A stretch of DNA of 44,857 bases from an uncultured Lachnospiraceae bacterium (GTDB lineage: Bacteria; Bacillota; Clostridia; TANB77; CAG-508): positions 1 through 44,857 of the forward strand of contig CAMPBM010000003.1 in assembly GCA_946637865.1 (NCBI GenBank), in the 5' to 3' direction. Below, one piece after another: positions 1 to 9,596 of this stretch. The notes under the pieces are model-generated. The model had not been told where the DNA came from, did not search any database, and worked only from the letters and a program-made list of their open reading frames with translations. The translations under genes and the position numbers were made by a program. Positions within the stretch are counted from its first letter, which is position 1. The number at the start of each line of letters is the position of its first letter.

Positions 1-2
1 AC

Positions 3-55
3 ATAATTTTAATTTTTGACGGCTACCTGCACAAGTAAACCACCTGAACTGTAAC
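3..55 (+). repeat. Window-terminal inverted repeat, left copy
   Basis: ataattttaatttttgacggctacctgca(c)aagtaa(a)ccacctgaa(c)tgtaac matches the reverse complement of 44805-44857 with about 3 mismatches over 53 nt. Confidence 0.9.
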
Positions 56-160
56 AAACCGTAATCAAACATAAAACTTAAACCAAAAAAGACTTGCATA
101 ACTACTACACATAGTATAAAATAACACTGAAAAACGAAATATAAAATAGGGGAAAGGGAT

Positions 161-200
161 TAATCAATTAAATAGAATAATATTTCTATATAATTGATTA
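161..200. promoter_or_regulatory. Inverted repeat just upstream of the first polysaccharide gene
   Basis: taatcaattaaataga-ataatatt-tctatataattgatta: 16-nt arms, 1 mismatch, ends 12 nt before the ATG at 213. Confidence 0.5.
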
Positions 201-212
201 TACGAGAAATAA

Positions 213-689
213 ATGAAAAATAAAAAGGTATTATTTATATCCAGTACAGGAGGGCATTTAAGTGAATTAATGCAATTAAAAAAGTTATTTACAAAGTTTT
301 CATATTATATAGTAACAGAGAAAACTAAAAGTAATGAATACTTAGCAGAAGAATATAAAGGCAAAATATCATTTTTAGTATATGGAACCAAAAGAAATCC
401 GTTTACTTATTTTTTCATATATACATTTAACATAATAAAAAGTTTAATAATTTTCTTTAAACAAAAACCGGATGTCATTGTGACAACCGGAACACACACT
501 GCTGTTCCAATGTGCTATATTGCTAAGATTTTTAAGAAAAAAGTTATTTATATAGAAACCTTTGCAAATAGAAATTCAAAAACAGTAGCGGGAAGAATTG
601 TATACCCTATTGCGGATGTATTTGTTGTGCAATGGGAGGAAATGAAAAAGTTATATCCGAGAGCTGAATACTGGGGGTGGATTTATTAA
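213..689 (+). CDS. pssD: Alg14/PssD-like glycosyltransferase accessory subunit
   Basis: N-terminal VLFISSTGGHLSELMQL, TGTHTAVPMCYIAK; followed by an Alg13/PssE-like ORF. Confidence 0.85.
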   Translation: MKNKKVLFISSTGGHLSELMQLKKLFTKFSYYIVTEKTKSNEYLAEEYKGKISFLVYGTKRNPFTYFFIYTFNIIKSLIIFFKQKPDVIVTTGTHTAVPMCYIAKIFKKKVIYIETFANRNSKTVAGRIVYPIADVFVVQWEEMKKLYPRAEYWGWIY

Positions 690-1177
690 TGATTTTTGTA
701 ACGGTAGGTACACAAGATAAGCAGTTTAAAAGATTGCTTGTAGAAGTGGAAAGATTGATAAAAGTTGGCAAGATTACAGAGCCTGTAGTGGCACAAGTTG
801 GAAACACAAAGTTTACTACGGATTTAGAGGATAGTAAAATGCGTATAATTGAATTTACTACTCCAAAGGAGGTTGCTGGGTTTATTCAGGAGGCTAGTTT
901 TATAATTACACACGGCGGGGTTGCTACTATTATAGAGGGATTGAATTATGGAAAGAAAATTATTGCTGTACCTAGGTTGAGGGAGTATAAGGAGCATGTT
1001 AATAATCATCAGTTGCAGATTATTGAAAATTTCGGTGAGAGTGGATATATTATTGGAGTTAGTGGCGTTGAGGAAATAGAAGATGCTTTGAAGAAGGTAG
1101 ATGGTTTTGTGCCTAGGAAATATGTTAGTAATAATGAATCATTTGTGGATAGGTTAGAGGAGAGTATTATGATGTAG
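689..1177 (+). CDS. pssE: Alg13/PssE-like glycosyltransferase (GT28 C-terminal domain type)
   Basis: MIFVTVGTQDKQFKRLL...ITHGGVATIIEGLNYGKKIIAVPR; ATG at 689 overlaps the upstream TAA (ORF track starts at 677). Confidence 0.85.
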   Translation: MIFVTVGTQDKQFKRLLVEVERLIKVGKITEPVVAQVGNTKFTTDLEDSKMRIIEFTTPKEVAGFIQEASFIITHGGVATIIEGLNYGKKIIAVPRLREYKEHVNNHQLQIIENFGESGYIIGVSGVEEIEDALKKVDGFVPRKYVSNNESFVDRLEESIMM

Positions 1178-1266
1178 AAGTAGAATAGAACTATGTATAA
1201 TGTACCTATAGTAGTGGACATATCAAGAAGAAGATTATTTTGTCAGCGTGAAAGGAGAATAGAGCT

Positions 1267-2148
1267 ATGAAGGGAATTATTTTGGCAGGAGGAAAAGGTA
1301 CACGATTATATCCTATTACCGTATCTGTATCAAAACAATTATTACCAATTTATGATAAACCAATGATATACTATCCATTATCTGTATTAATGAATGCTGG
1401 TATAAGAGAAATATTAATAATTACTACAAGAAATTCACTAAAAATGTATAAAACACTATTAGGTGATGGTAAAGAACTTGGATTATCAATTGAATATATA
1501 ATTCAAGAACAACCAAGAGGACTTGCAGATGCGTTTATTCTTGGCGAACAATTTATAGGTATGGATAATGTATGTTTGATATTGGGGGACAATTTTTTTT
1601 ATGGAAATGATTTGACAGGCATTTTGGAAAACGCAATAAGTAGAAAAAATGGGGCAACAATATTTGGTTATTTAGTGCAAAATCCTAAAGACTTTGGTGT
1701 TGTTGAGTTTGATAAAAATAATAAAGTGATTTCCATTGTAGAAAAACCTAAAAAACCTAAGTCGAGATATGCTGTACCAGGATTATACTTCTATGATAGC
1801 AGTGTTATAGAAATAGCAAAAAAAGTTGAACCATCAGCAAGAGGAGAGCTAGAGATAACTGCAATCAATAACGAATATTTAAAAAGAGGCAAATTATCAA
1901 TAGAATTAATGAATAGAGAAATTGTATGGTTGGATACTGGAACTCCTTCAGGTCTGCTAAAGGCAAGTTCATTTGTTAAAACTGTTCAAGAAAGACAAAA
2001 AACATATATTGCATGTCTAGAGGAAATAGCCTGGAGAAAAAAATATATTAATGATAAGCAGTTATTGGAACATGGAAAAAAGTTTGAAAAAAACAATTAT
2101 GGAAAGTACATATTATCATTATTAGAAAAAGGAAGTGTTGCAGTATGA
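1267..2148 (+). CDS. rmlA: Glucose-1-phosphate thymidylyltransferase RmlA
   Basis: MKGIILAGGKGTRLYPITVSVSKQLLPIYDKPMIYYPLS, full-length family match. Confidence 0.97.
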   Translation: MKGIILAGGKGTRLYPITVSVSKQLLPIYDKPMIYYPLSVLMNAGIREILIITTRNSLKMYKTLLGDGKELGLSIEYIIQEQPRGLADAFILGEQFIGMDNVCLILGDNFFYGNDLTGILENAISRKNGATIFGYLVQNPKDFGVVEFDKNNKVISIVEKPKKPKSRYAVPGLYFYDSSVIEIAKKVEPSARGELEITAINNEYLKRGKLSIELMNREIVWLDTGTPSGLLKASSFVKTVQERQKTYIACLEEIAWRKKYINDKQLLEHGKKFEKNNYGKYILSLLEKGSVAV

Positions 2149-3128
2149 AGTTTTTAGTTACAGGAGGAGCTGGATTTATAGGTAGTAATTTTCTACATTA
2201 TATGGTAAATAAGTATCCAGAGGATATTTTTATATGTCTGGATGTGTTAACATACGCTGGAAATTTAGCTTATCTGAAACCACTAGAAAACAAAAAGAAT
2301 TTTAGATTTATAAAAGGTGATATTAGAGATTCAGCATTTCTAGATGAATTATTCTGTGCAGAAAGATTTGATATAGTTATTAATTTTGCGGCTGAATCAC
2401 ATGTTGATAATTCTATAAAGAATCCTAATATATTCGCTGATACAAATATATTAGGAACAATGGTATTAATGAATATATCTAAAAAATATGGGGTAATGCG
2501 ATATCATCAAATTTCAACAGATGAGGTTTACGGAGAACTTCCAATAGATGAACCTAAAAGAAAATTTACTGAAAATACGCCGATTTGTCCTTCAAGCCCA
2601 TACTCAGCTTCTAAAGCAGGTGCTGATTTGCAGGTAATGGCATATGCTAGAACATATGGATTACCTGTATCAATATCTAGATGCTCAAATAATTATGGTC
2701 CATATCAGTTTAAGGAAAAATTAATACCATTAACTATTTCTAAAGCTATAAAAAATCAGCCTATTCCAGTGTATGGAACTGGAGAGAACATAAGGGATTG
2801 GATACATGTTCATGACCATAATGTGGGAATTGATATGATAATTAGAAAGGGAAAGGATAATGAGGTATATAATTTAGGTGGACATGCTGAAAGAACGAAT
2901 ATTTATGTTGTAAAAAAAATATTACAATATTTAAATAAGCCAGAGGATTTAATAACATATGTTACGGATAGACCTGGTCACGATAAAAGATATGCGATTG
3001 ATTCTAGCAAAATTGAGAGAGAACTTGGATGGGTTAGGGAGTACGATTTTGAAAAAGGTTTGGAAGAAACGGTGGATTGGTATTTGGAACATGGGGAGTA
3101 TTTAAACATGAATCATATGAAAAAATAG
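2145..3128 (+). CDS. rmlB: dTDP-glucose 4,6-dehydratase RmlB
   Basis: VTGGAGFIGSNF, YSASKAGADLQ, SNNYGPYQFKEKLIP; overlaps rmlA by 4 nt. Confidence 0.97.
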   Translation: MKFLVTGGAGFIGSNFLHYMVNKYPEDIFICLDVLTYAGNLAYLKPLENKKNFRFIKGDIRDSAFLDELFCAERFDIVINFAAESHVDNSIKNPNIFADTNILGTMVLMNISKKYGVMRYHQISTDEVYGELPIDEPKRKFTENTPICPSSPYSASKAGADLQVMAYARTYGLPVSISRCSNNYGPYQFKEKLIPLTISKAIKNQPIPVYGTGENIRDWIHVHDHNVGIDMIIRKGKDNEVYNLGGHAERTNIYVVKKILQYLNKPEDLITYVTDRPGHDKRYAIDSSKIERELGWVREYDFEKGLEETVDWYLEHGEYLNMNHMKK

Positions 3129-3216
3129 AATATATAAAGATAGGTAATTGTTACCATAGGTTTATAGGTATATCCTTTAAAAAACCTAAATATATAAAAT
3201 AAGGAATGATGCTTTT

Positions 3217-4164
3217 ATGAATAACATAAAAATTTTTGCATGCCCAACGGCTGAAGATTTTACAAAGGAGGTGTGTGATTTTTTGGGATTGGAGCCCTCT
3301 AAAATAGAAAATTACAAGTTTAAAAATGATAATAATTTTGTTAAGATTGGTGAAACAGTGAGAGAGCAAGATGTATATGTTATTCAAACTGTTGTGCCTC
3401 CAGTAAATGAAAGAATAATGGAACTGTTAATAACTATAGACGCATTAAAGAGGGCGTCTGCAAGAAGGATAAATGTTATATTACCATATTTCCCATATTC
3501 GCGAAGCGATAAAAAAGATCAACCAAGAGTACCTGTTACTGCTAAATTAATGGCACAGTTATTAGAATCAGCAGGCGCTAGCAGAGTAATCACTTGCGAC
3601 TTACATAACCCTGCAATACAGGCATATTTTAATATTCAATGTGATAGATTAACGGGTGAATTTTTATTAGAGAAGTATTTTAAAGAAAAGAATATCAAAG
3701 ATATGGTGGTTGTTGCCACTGATGCAGGTAGTTCTAAAAAAGCATATAAATACTCAGAATTCTTTAAATGCAATCTAGCGTTGATAGATAAGAGAAGGTA
3801 TGGAAATGATGATAATGCTGAAGCGGTACAGATAATTGGAGATGTAAAAGGAAAAACCGCAGTTATTTTTGATGATGAAATTAGTACTGGGGGAACTATG
3901 CTAGAGGCTGTAAGGATAGTAAAACAAAATGGCGCAAAAGAGGTATATGCAGCATGTACTCATCCCGTTTTATGTGGAGATGCAATTAATAAAATATTAA
4001 ATTCAGATTTAAAAGAATTGATTGTAACAAATACAATTCCACTCACAGTTGATAAGAAAATAGATAAAATAAAGGTTTTGTCTATTGCGCCATTATTTGC
4101 GGAAACCATAAAAAGAAATAATGAAGCTAAGCCAATAGACGATTTGTTTACAGTTGATTTGTAG
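3217..4164 (+). CDS. prs: Ribose-phosphate pyrophosphokinase (PRPP synthetase)
   Basis: RASARRINVILPYFPYSRSDKKDQPRVPVTAKLMAQLLESAGASRVITCDLHNPAIQAYF, VIFDDEISTGGTM PRPP motif. Confidence 0.93.
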   Translation: MNNIKIFACPTAEDFTKEVCDFLGLEPSKIENYKFKNDNNFVKIGETVREQDVYVIQTVVPPVNERIMELLITIDALKRASARRINVILPYFPYSRSDKKDQPRVPVTAKLMAQLLESAGASRVITCDLHNPAIQAYFNIQCDRLTGEFLLEKYFKEKNIKDMVVVATDAGSSKKAYKYSEFFKCNLALIDKRRYGNDDNAEAVQIIGDVKGKTAVIFDDEISTGGTMLEAVRIVKQNGAKEVYAACTHPVLCGDAINKILNSDLKELIVTNTIPLTVDKKIDKIKVLSIAPLFAETIKRNNEAKPIDDLFTVDL

Positions 4165-4232
4165 AAAATATAAAATATATTATAGAGTTGTTAAAAATGT
4201 AAAAAACACAGTATTGTATATAAGGAGAAAAA

Positions 4233-5636
4233 ATGGTATTTAGTAGTTTTTCGTTTTTATTTATATTTTTGCCGATAACGTTAATATTATATTATATAAT
4301 ACCAAAAAAGTATATTAAGGCTAAAAATATTGTATTGTTAATTATGTCTCTGCTATTTTACACAATAGGAGAAGTAAAATATTTTGGAATAATGATTTTA
4401 TCGATAATAGTAAATTATTTATTTTCTATTAAAATGAATGACAAAAATAGAAAGATATTATTAATTATATCTTTAATTTTCAATTTAGGGTTACTTGGAA
4501 TTTTTAAATACTTAAATTTTCTAATTTTAACACTAAATAATATACTTAGAACTAATATTACAACACTTAATATAACTCTTCCAATAGGAATAAGTTTTTA
4601 TACATTTCAAATTATGTCTTATGTTATTGATGTTTTTCTTAAAAAAGTTAAACCACAAAAGAGCATTATTAATGTGGCAACATATATATCACTATTTCCG
4701 CAATTAATTGCAGGACCAATTGTTAACTATAAAACTGTAGAAAATGAATTAACAAATAGAGAACAAAAAGTGGAAAAGATAGCAAGTGGATTTAGAAGGT
4801 TTATTATAGGTCTAGCAAAGAAGGTAATAATAGCAAATAATGTTGCAATATTGGCAGATGCTGTATTTAATAGCAATCCATTAGAGTTAGGAGCAGGTCT
4901 CATTTGGATTGGTGCAATAGCTTACGCATTCCAAATATACTTTGACTTCTCGGGATATAGTGATATGGCAATAGGACTTGGTAGAATTTTTGGATTTAAT
5001 TTTTTAGAAAACTTTAATTATCCATATATAGCGACAAGTATTACGGATTTTTGGAGAAGATGGCATATTTCTCTATCTTCCTGGTTTAGAGAATATGTAT
5101 ATATTCCTTTGGGAGGTAACAGATGTTCAAAAATAAAATGGTTTAGAAATATATTTATTGTTTGGATACTAACAGGATTTTGGCATGGTGCAAATTGGAA
5201 TTTTATTATATGGGGATTATATTTTGCTGTAATACTAATTATGGAAAAAATGTTTTTATTAAAAATTCTGAATAAAATTCCTAAAATCTTTAGTCATATC
5301 TATTCAATTTTTCTTATATTGATTGGTTGGATAATATTTAGAGTCGAGGATATAAACGCTATTTTACAATTATTAATAAATTTAGTAACATTTAAAAAAA
5401 CAAATTTGTCTACATTTTTAGCAGACAATGGTGATGTTTTATATGTAGTCCCTTTTTTTATTTTAGGAATAATTTGTTTTTCTCCACTATTAAAGAATTT
5501 TTTCAAATACATAGTAGAAAAAACGAACACAATAGGCTTATATATAAGAGATATAATGTTAGTTACAATTTTTATAGTAACAATTATTTTTTTATTGGCA
5601 GCAAGCTATAATCCATTCATATATTTTAGGTTTTAA
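4233..5636 (+). CDS. MBOAT family O-acyltransferase (AlgI/DltB-like)
   Basis: LPIGISFYTFQIMSYVIDV, NYPYIATSITDFWRRWHISLSSWFREYVYIPLGGNR, WILTGFWHGANWNFIIWGLY. Confidence 0.95.
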   Translation: MVFSSFSFLFIFLPITLILYYIIPKKYIKAKNIVLLIMSLLFYTIGEVKYFGIMILSIIVNYLFSIKMNDKNRKILLIISLIFNLGLLGIFKYLNFLILTLNNILRTNITTLNITLPIGISFYTFQIMSYVIDVFLKKVKPQKSIINVATYISLFPQLIAGPIVNYKTVENELTNREQKVEKIASGFRRFIIGLAKKVIIANNVAILADAVFNSNPLELGAGLIWIGAIAYAFQIYFDFSGYSDMAIGLGRIFGFNFLENFNYPYIATSITDFWRRWHISLSSWFREYVYIPLGGNRCSKIKWFRNIFIVWILTGFWHGANWNFIIWGLYFAVILIMEKMFLLKILNKIPKIFSHIYSIFLILIGWIIFRVEDINAILQLLINLVTFKKTNLSTFLADNGDVLYVVPFFILGIICFSPLLKNFFKYIVEKTNTIGLYIRDIMLVTIFIVTIIFLLAASYNPFIYFRF

Positions 5637-5654
5637 TTATAAAGAGGTATAAAA

Positions 5655-6815
5655 ATGAGAGATAAAATATTTGTATTAATAATTTTTATTATAATTATTG
5701 CAATCCCAGTTAGTATATTTTTTAGAAAAGAAAAAAACATTTCTGTTACAGAAAATAGAGTACTATTAGCAAAACAAGATATAAAGATAGATAGATATAT
5801 AAATGATAAATTAAATACATATCTACAAGACCAATTTATATTTGGGGAAACATTAAAAAATATATATAATAATGAAAAAAATAAGATTATAGGTATTTCA
5901 ATGAATTTCATAGAGAAAAATAATATTATGAAAAAAATACCGATGGGAAAAGGTTTATTTAGGTTAGCAAATTCAGACTATATAGTATATAAAGATGCTA
6001 AATTAGAGGATTACAAAAATCAATATTTAATTAATTTAAATAGTATTAATAATCTATATGAAAAGCACAAAGACAAAGATTTTTTTGTGTATAATATTGT
6101 ATCAGACGATATATTAGAGTATAAAGATGAGTATGAAAGATTTATTAGGGAAAAACTTGATGAGAATATAATGTTTAAAAGTTCATCTCAAATAAATAAT
6201 TGGGAAGATTATAAAAAAAGCTTTTATAAAACAGATCACCACTGGAGTAAAGACGGTCAATATGCTGGATATGTTGATATCGCAAATATGATGGAAATTG
6301 AAAATATAGTTCTGGTTAGTGGAGAAAAAACATTCGATAAAATAAGGTTTTATGGATCTAAGGCAAGAGAGTTAGGAAACTTTGGTGATGTTTATGATAG
6401 TCTTGTTGTTAACGAGTATGATTATCCTGATATGTTGATTGAAATTAATAGGAAAGAAGTGGCTGATTATGGTGATGCTAGAGCTTTCTATGAAGGAAAG
6501 ATTCCTCAGGGAGAAATAGGAGAAAACTATTATGCAGATTTTTATGGTACAGATTATGCGTTAATAAAAATTACTGTAGAGGAAAATAAAGGAAAAGAAA
6601 ATATATTGATATTTTCAAATTCATATTCGAATCCCATTAATAAATTGATTGCTAGTAGCTTTTATAACACATATATAATTGATTTGAGACATTGGGAGAC
6701 ACAATTTGGAGAAAAATTTGATGCAGATGAGTTTATAGAAAGTCAAAATATAAATAGAGTTCTTATTATAGGAGGGTTTAATTATTTTAAACACGAAAAA
6801 TCTTTAATAAAATAG
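5655..6815 (+). CDS. DHHW-family (AlgX/AlgJ-like) protein partnered with the MBOAT
   Basis: FYKTDHHWSKDGQYAGY motif; N-terminal TM; adjacent to MBOAT. Confidence 0.85.
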   Translation: MRDKIFVLIIFIIIIAIPVSIFFRKEKNISVTENRVLLAKQDIKIDRYINDKLNTYLQDQFIFGETLKNIYNNEKNKIIGISMNFIEKNNIMKKIPMGKGLFRLANSDYIVYKDAKLEDYKNQYLINLNSINNLYEKHKDKDFFVYNIVSDDILEYKDEYERFIREKLDENIMFKSSSQINNWEDYKKSFYKTDHHWSKDGQYAGYVDIANMMEIENIVLVSGEKTFDKIRFYGSKARELGNFGDVYDSLVVNEYDYPDMLIEINRKEVADYGDARAFYEGKIPQGEIGENYYADFYGTDYALIKITVEENKGKENILIFSNSYSNPINKLIASSFYNTYIIDLRHWETQFGEKFDADEFIESQNINRVLIIGGFNYFKHEKSLIK

Positions 6816-6950
6816 ACTGTATTACTAGTGTAATGAAAACCTGACCTGTAACTACAAGTGGCATTATTGAAAATTTTTTTCTTTAATAGCTTGAAGTTTA
6901 TATAAACAAATGATACAATGTTAGAAAATGTTTGAATAATAAAAAAATCC

Positions 6951-6979
6951 TTGACATTAATAATGTTGGTTCATATACA
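6951..6979 (+). promoter_or_regulatory. Sigma-A-type promoter of the orphan gene at 7021
   Basis: TTGACA-17 nt-TATACA. Confidence 0.7.
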
Positions 6980-7020
6980 TAAGAGTATATGCAATTTCTT
7001 ATAATTAAGGGGGAACGATT

Positions 7021-7584
7021 ATGACTACAGGAGAAAAAAAACTTCAAGAAGCAATTAGAAAAGGAGATGAAGATTTAGCAATTTCTTTATTAGAAAAAAT
7101 GTCTCAAATAGACAGTACATTAACATTTGAGGAAACAAAAAAGATGCCGAAGGTGTTTTCAATTGTTGAAAACATGATGAATAACTGTCTCAATAGTTAT
7201 GTAAGTGGAAATAATGCGAGAGGTATTCGGCAGGTTTTAATTATAACCAATAGTGTAAACGAAAATCAAAAAAAGCTTCTTTTAAATTGTAATGGCTATT
7301 TACAGGAAAAGATTGCAAGACAAATCTTTTGCGAAATTGGAATTTTGGATGATGTTGTTATAGAGATTCTTATGAATATTCCAATCAGATTTCTTGTCAA
7401 TAGTATTCGCTTAATATGTGAACAATGGCGTGCTAATGGAGTTTTTGTAAATTCCTATTCTGAAACTTTAAAGAAAAGAGTAGATATTCTATACTTAAAA
7501 AGACCGGAATTGTTATGCGAGAGCTTAATTGAATACCAGGATTTCTTTAGTGAAGATTTTCAAAAGAAATTGATATCTTTATAA
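7021..7584 (+). CDS. Uncharacterised helical protein
   Basis: 187 aa, SD aaggggg, own promoter and terminator; no family recognised; contains in-frame CGG at 7228 and CGC/CGT Arg codons. Confidence 0.75.
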   Translation: MTTGEKKLQEAIRKGDEDLAISLLEKMSQIDSTLTFEETKKMPKVFSIVENMMNNCLNSYVSGNNARGIRQVLIITNSVNENQKKLLLNCNGYLQEKIARQIFCEIGILDDVVIEILMNIPIRFLVNSIRLICEQWRANGVFVNSYSETLKKRVDILYLKRPELLCESLIEYQDFFSEDFQKKLISL

Positions 7585-7626
7585 AAAATAAAATGATGCA
7601 AAAGAGTAAACATGATGACATTTTAT

Positions 7627-7672
7627 AGTGTTGATAAGGTATTTTTTTAGATACTTTATCAACATTTTTTAT
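7627..7672 (+). terminator. Rho-independent terminator
   Basis: gttgataaggtat-ttttttag-atactttatcaac followed by attttttat. Confidence 0.75.
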
Positions 7673-7826
7673 ATAATAGAAAACTATTGTACAGAAATTT
7701 TCTGCCCTTACATATTCTTATATTGAACTACTCAGCAGTAATGGGTGAAAAGATAAAACTATTAAATATTAAAAAAATATTTACAAATAAACAAAAGTGT
7801 GAAATAATAAGAAAAAATCTGGGGGG

Positions 7827-8573
7827 ATGTTTCTTATGGGTACAAATGAGGATTTAGTAAGTAAATTGGAATGGAATAATAACATAAAAAATAGAGAGGA
7901 AAAAGAAGTTTTAGCTAGAAAGATTGCATCTTATGTAAAAAATGGAGATGTAGTTAGTTTTGGTTCTGGTACAACTTCTTTTTTAGCTGTAAAAGAAATT
8001 GGTAAGAGGTGCAGAATGGAACATTTAAAAATAACTGCTATACCTACATCAGAACAAATAAGTATGTTATGCGATTATTTAGAAATTAAGACTGCAGAAT
8101 TAGGAGATTATAAAATAAATTGGGGATTTGATGGCGCAGATGAGGTTGATGAAAATAACTGGTTGATAAAAGGTTTAGGGGGAGCGTTATACAAAGAAAA
8201 AAGAAATTTGATTCAAACACCAAAGGTTTTTATTTTAGTTGATAATACTAAAATTGTTAGTGAATTAGGCAAAAAATGTCCAGTTCCAGTTGAATGTGAC
8301 ATGGACAAAGTTGAGTATGTGCAAACTCAATTACAAAAATTAGGAGCAGTATCATGTAAAATAAGAACAAAGGTAAACTCTGATGAATTTTTTGTTTCAG
8401 AAAATAGAAGATATATTGTGGATGCGAAGTTTCAAAAAATTTCTATGGATTTAGAAAAAAATATTAATAAGATAGAAGGTGTATTGGAAAATGGATTATT
8501 TATTGGGTATGATAATATAGAAATAGTAACTGTAACAAAAAATTATATAAATTTTATAGGAGAGAGACATTGA
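7827..8573 (+). CDS. rpiA: Divergent ribose-5-phosphate isomerase A
   Basis: GSGTTSFLAVKEI, IPTSEQISML, FDGADEVDENNWLIKGLGGALYKEK, VPVECDMDKV, IEGVLENGLF. Confidence 0.85.
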   Translation: MFLMGTNEDLVSKLEWNNNIKNREEKEVLARKIASYVKNGDVVSFGSGTTSFLAVKEIGKRCRMEHLKITAIPTSEQISMLCDYLEIKTAELGDYKINWGFDGADEVDENNWLIKGLGGALYKEKRNLIQTPKVFILVDNTKIVSELGKKCPVPVECDMDKVEYVQTQLQKLGAVSCKIRTKVNSDEFFVSENRRYIVDAKFQKISMDLEKNINKIEGVLENGLFIGYDNIEIVTVTKNYINFIGERH

Positions 8574-8636
8574 AATTTTAATATGAGTATGATAAGGTGA
8601 ATATGGAATATATATAAATTTGGAAAGGATAAATTT

Positions 8637-9591
8637 ATGACAAAAATCAGTGTAATAATTCCTGTTTATAATACAGAAAAGTATGTGGAAAAATGCCTTG
8701 ATTCGGTAAAACAGCAAACAATGAAAGATATTGAAGTAATCGTTATTAATGATCGGATCAACAGATAATTCAGAAAGTGTTATAAAAAAGTGGCATAAGG
8801 AGAATCAAAGTGTAAATTTAAAATATTATAAAAAACAAAATGGCGGATTGTCTAGCGCAAGGAATTATGGGGTAGAAAAGGCTGAAGGCAAATATATAAT
8901 GTTTTTAGATTCCGATGATTGTATAGCATCGTACTTGTTTAAAAATTTACATAAATACATAGAACAGGAAATAGATATTATAAAATATAAAATGTTAATT
9001 GTGAACGAAATAGGAGAAAAAATAGAAAAAATATCAGGACCAGTATTTGAAAAATGCACAGGAGAAGAGGCTTTTGAAAAGTTAGTGGGTATGGATAATT
9101 TTTTAGAGGTTGCTTGTGTTTATTTATACAAAAGGGACTTCTTTGTAAGAAATAATTTTAAATATAATGAAGTGAATAAATACCATGAGGACTTTGGATT
9201 AACACCACTAGTTATAGTTAATGCCAAGACGTTTATCTCAACTGACGTTTATGGATATTTATATAATCAAACTGAAAATAGTATTACACGTAACGAAGAT
9301 TATAATAAAACATTATTAATGGCTAATGATGTTCTGTGTCATTATGACAACATGGTAAATAGAATAGATAAATATTTAATAAGCAAAAAAACTAAAGATT
9401 TATTAAGAAAATATTATACAAATTCTGTAATTCTTAAAGCAAGTGAACTGAAGGGTAGAGATAGAAAAAAGTATTTTAAAGAAATAAGAAAAAGAAAAAT
9501 GTATAAAAATATAAAACCTATAAATGTTAAACAAGCTATAAAGAGAGTTACATTATTTATAAGTTTAAATTTATATATAAAAATGAGGTAA
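8637..9591 (+). CDS. GT2 glycosyltransferase, +1 frameshift at in-frame CGG 8754-8756
   Basis: MTKISVIIPVYNTEKYVEKCLDSVKQQTMKDIEVIVIND + (skip C) GSTDNSESVIKKW...FLDSDD; the ORF-track start at 8749 is an internal fragment. Confidence 0.9.
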
Positions 9592-9596
9592 TTAAT

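Noticed and set aside
607-1221. Reverse-strand ORFs overlapping pssD/pssE (and similar short antisense ORFs across the window)
   Set aside because: They lie opposite well-supported genes and have low-complexity hydrophobic translations without recognisable domains.
8740-8766. Classical P-site slippage (prfB-like) as the mechanism
   Set aside because: No shared slippery codon, no SD-like stimulator and no stop codon at the shift site in the five contexts.
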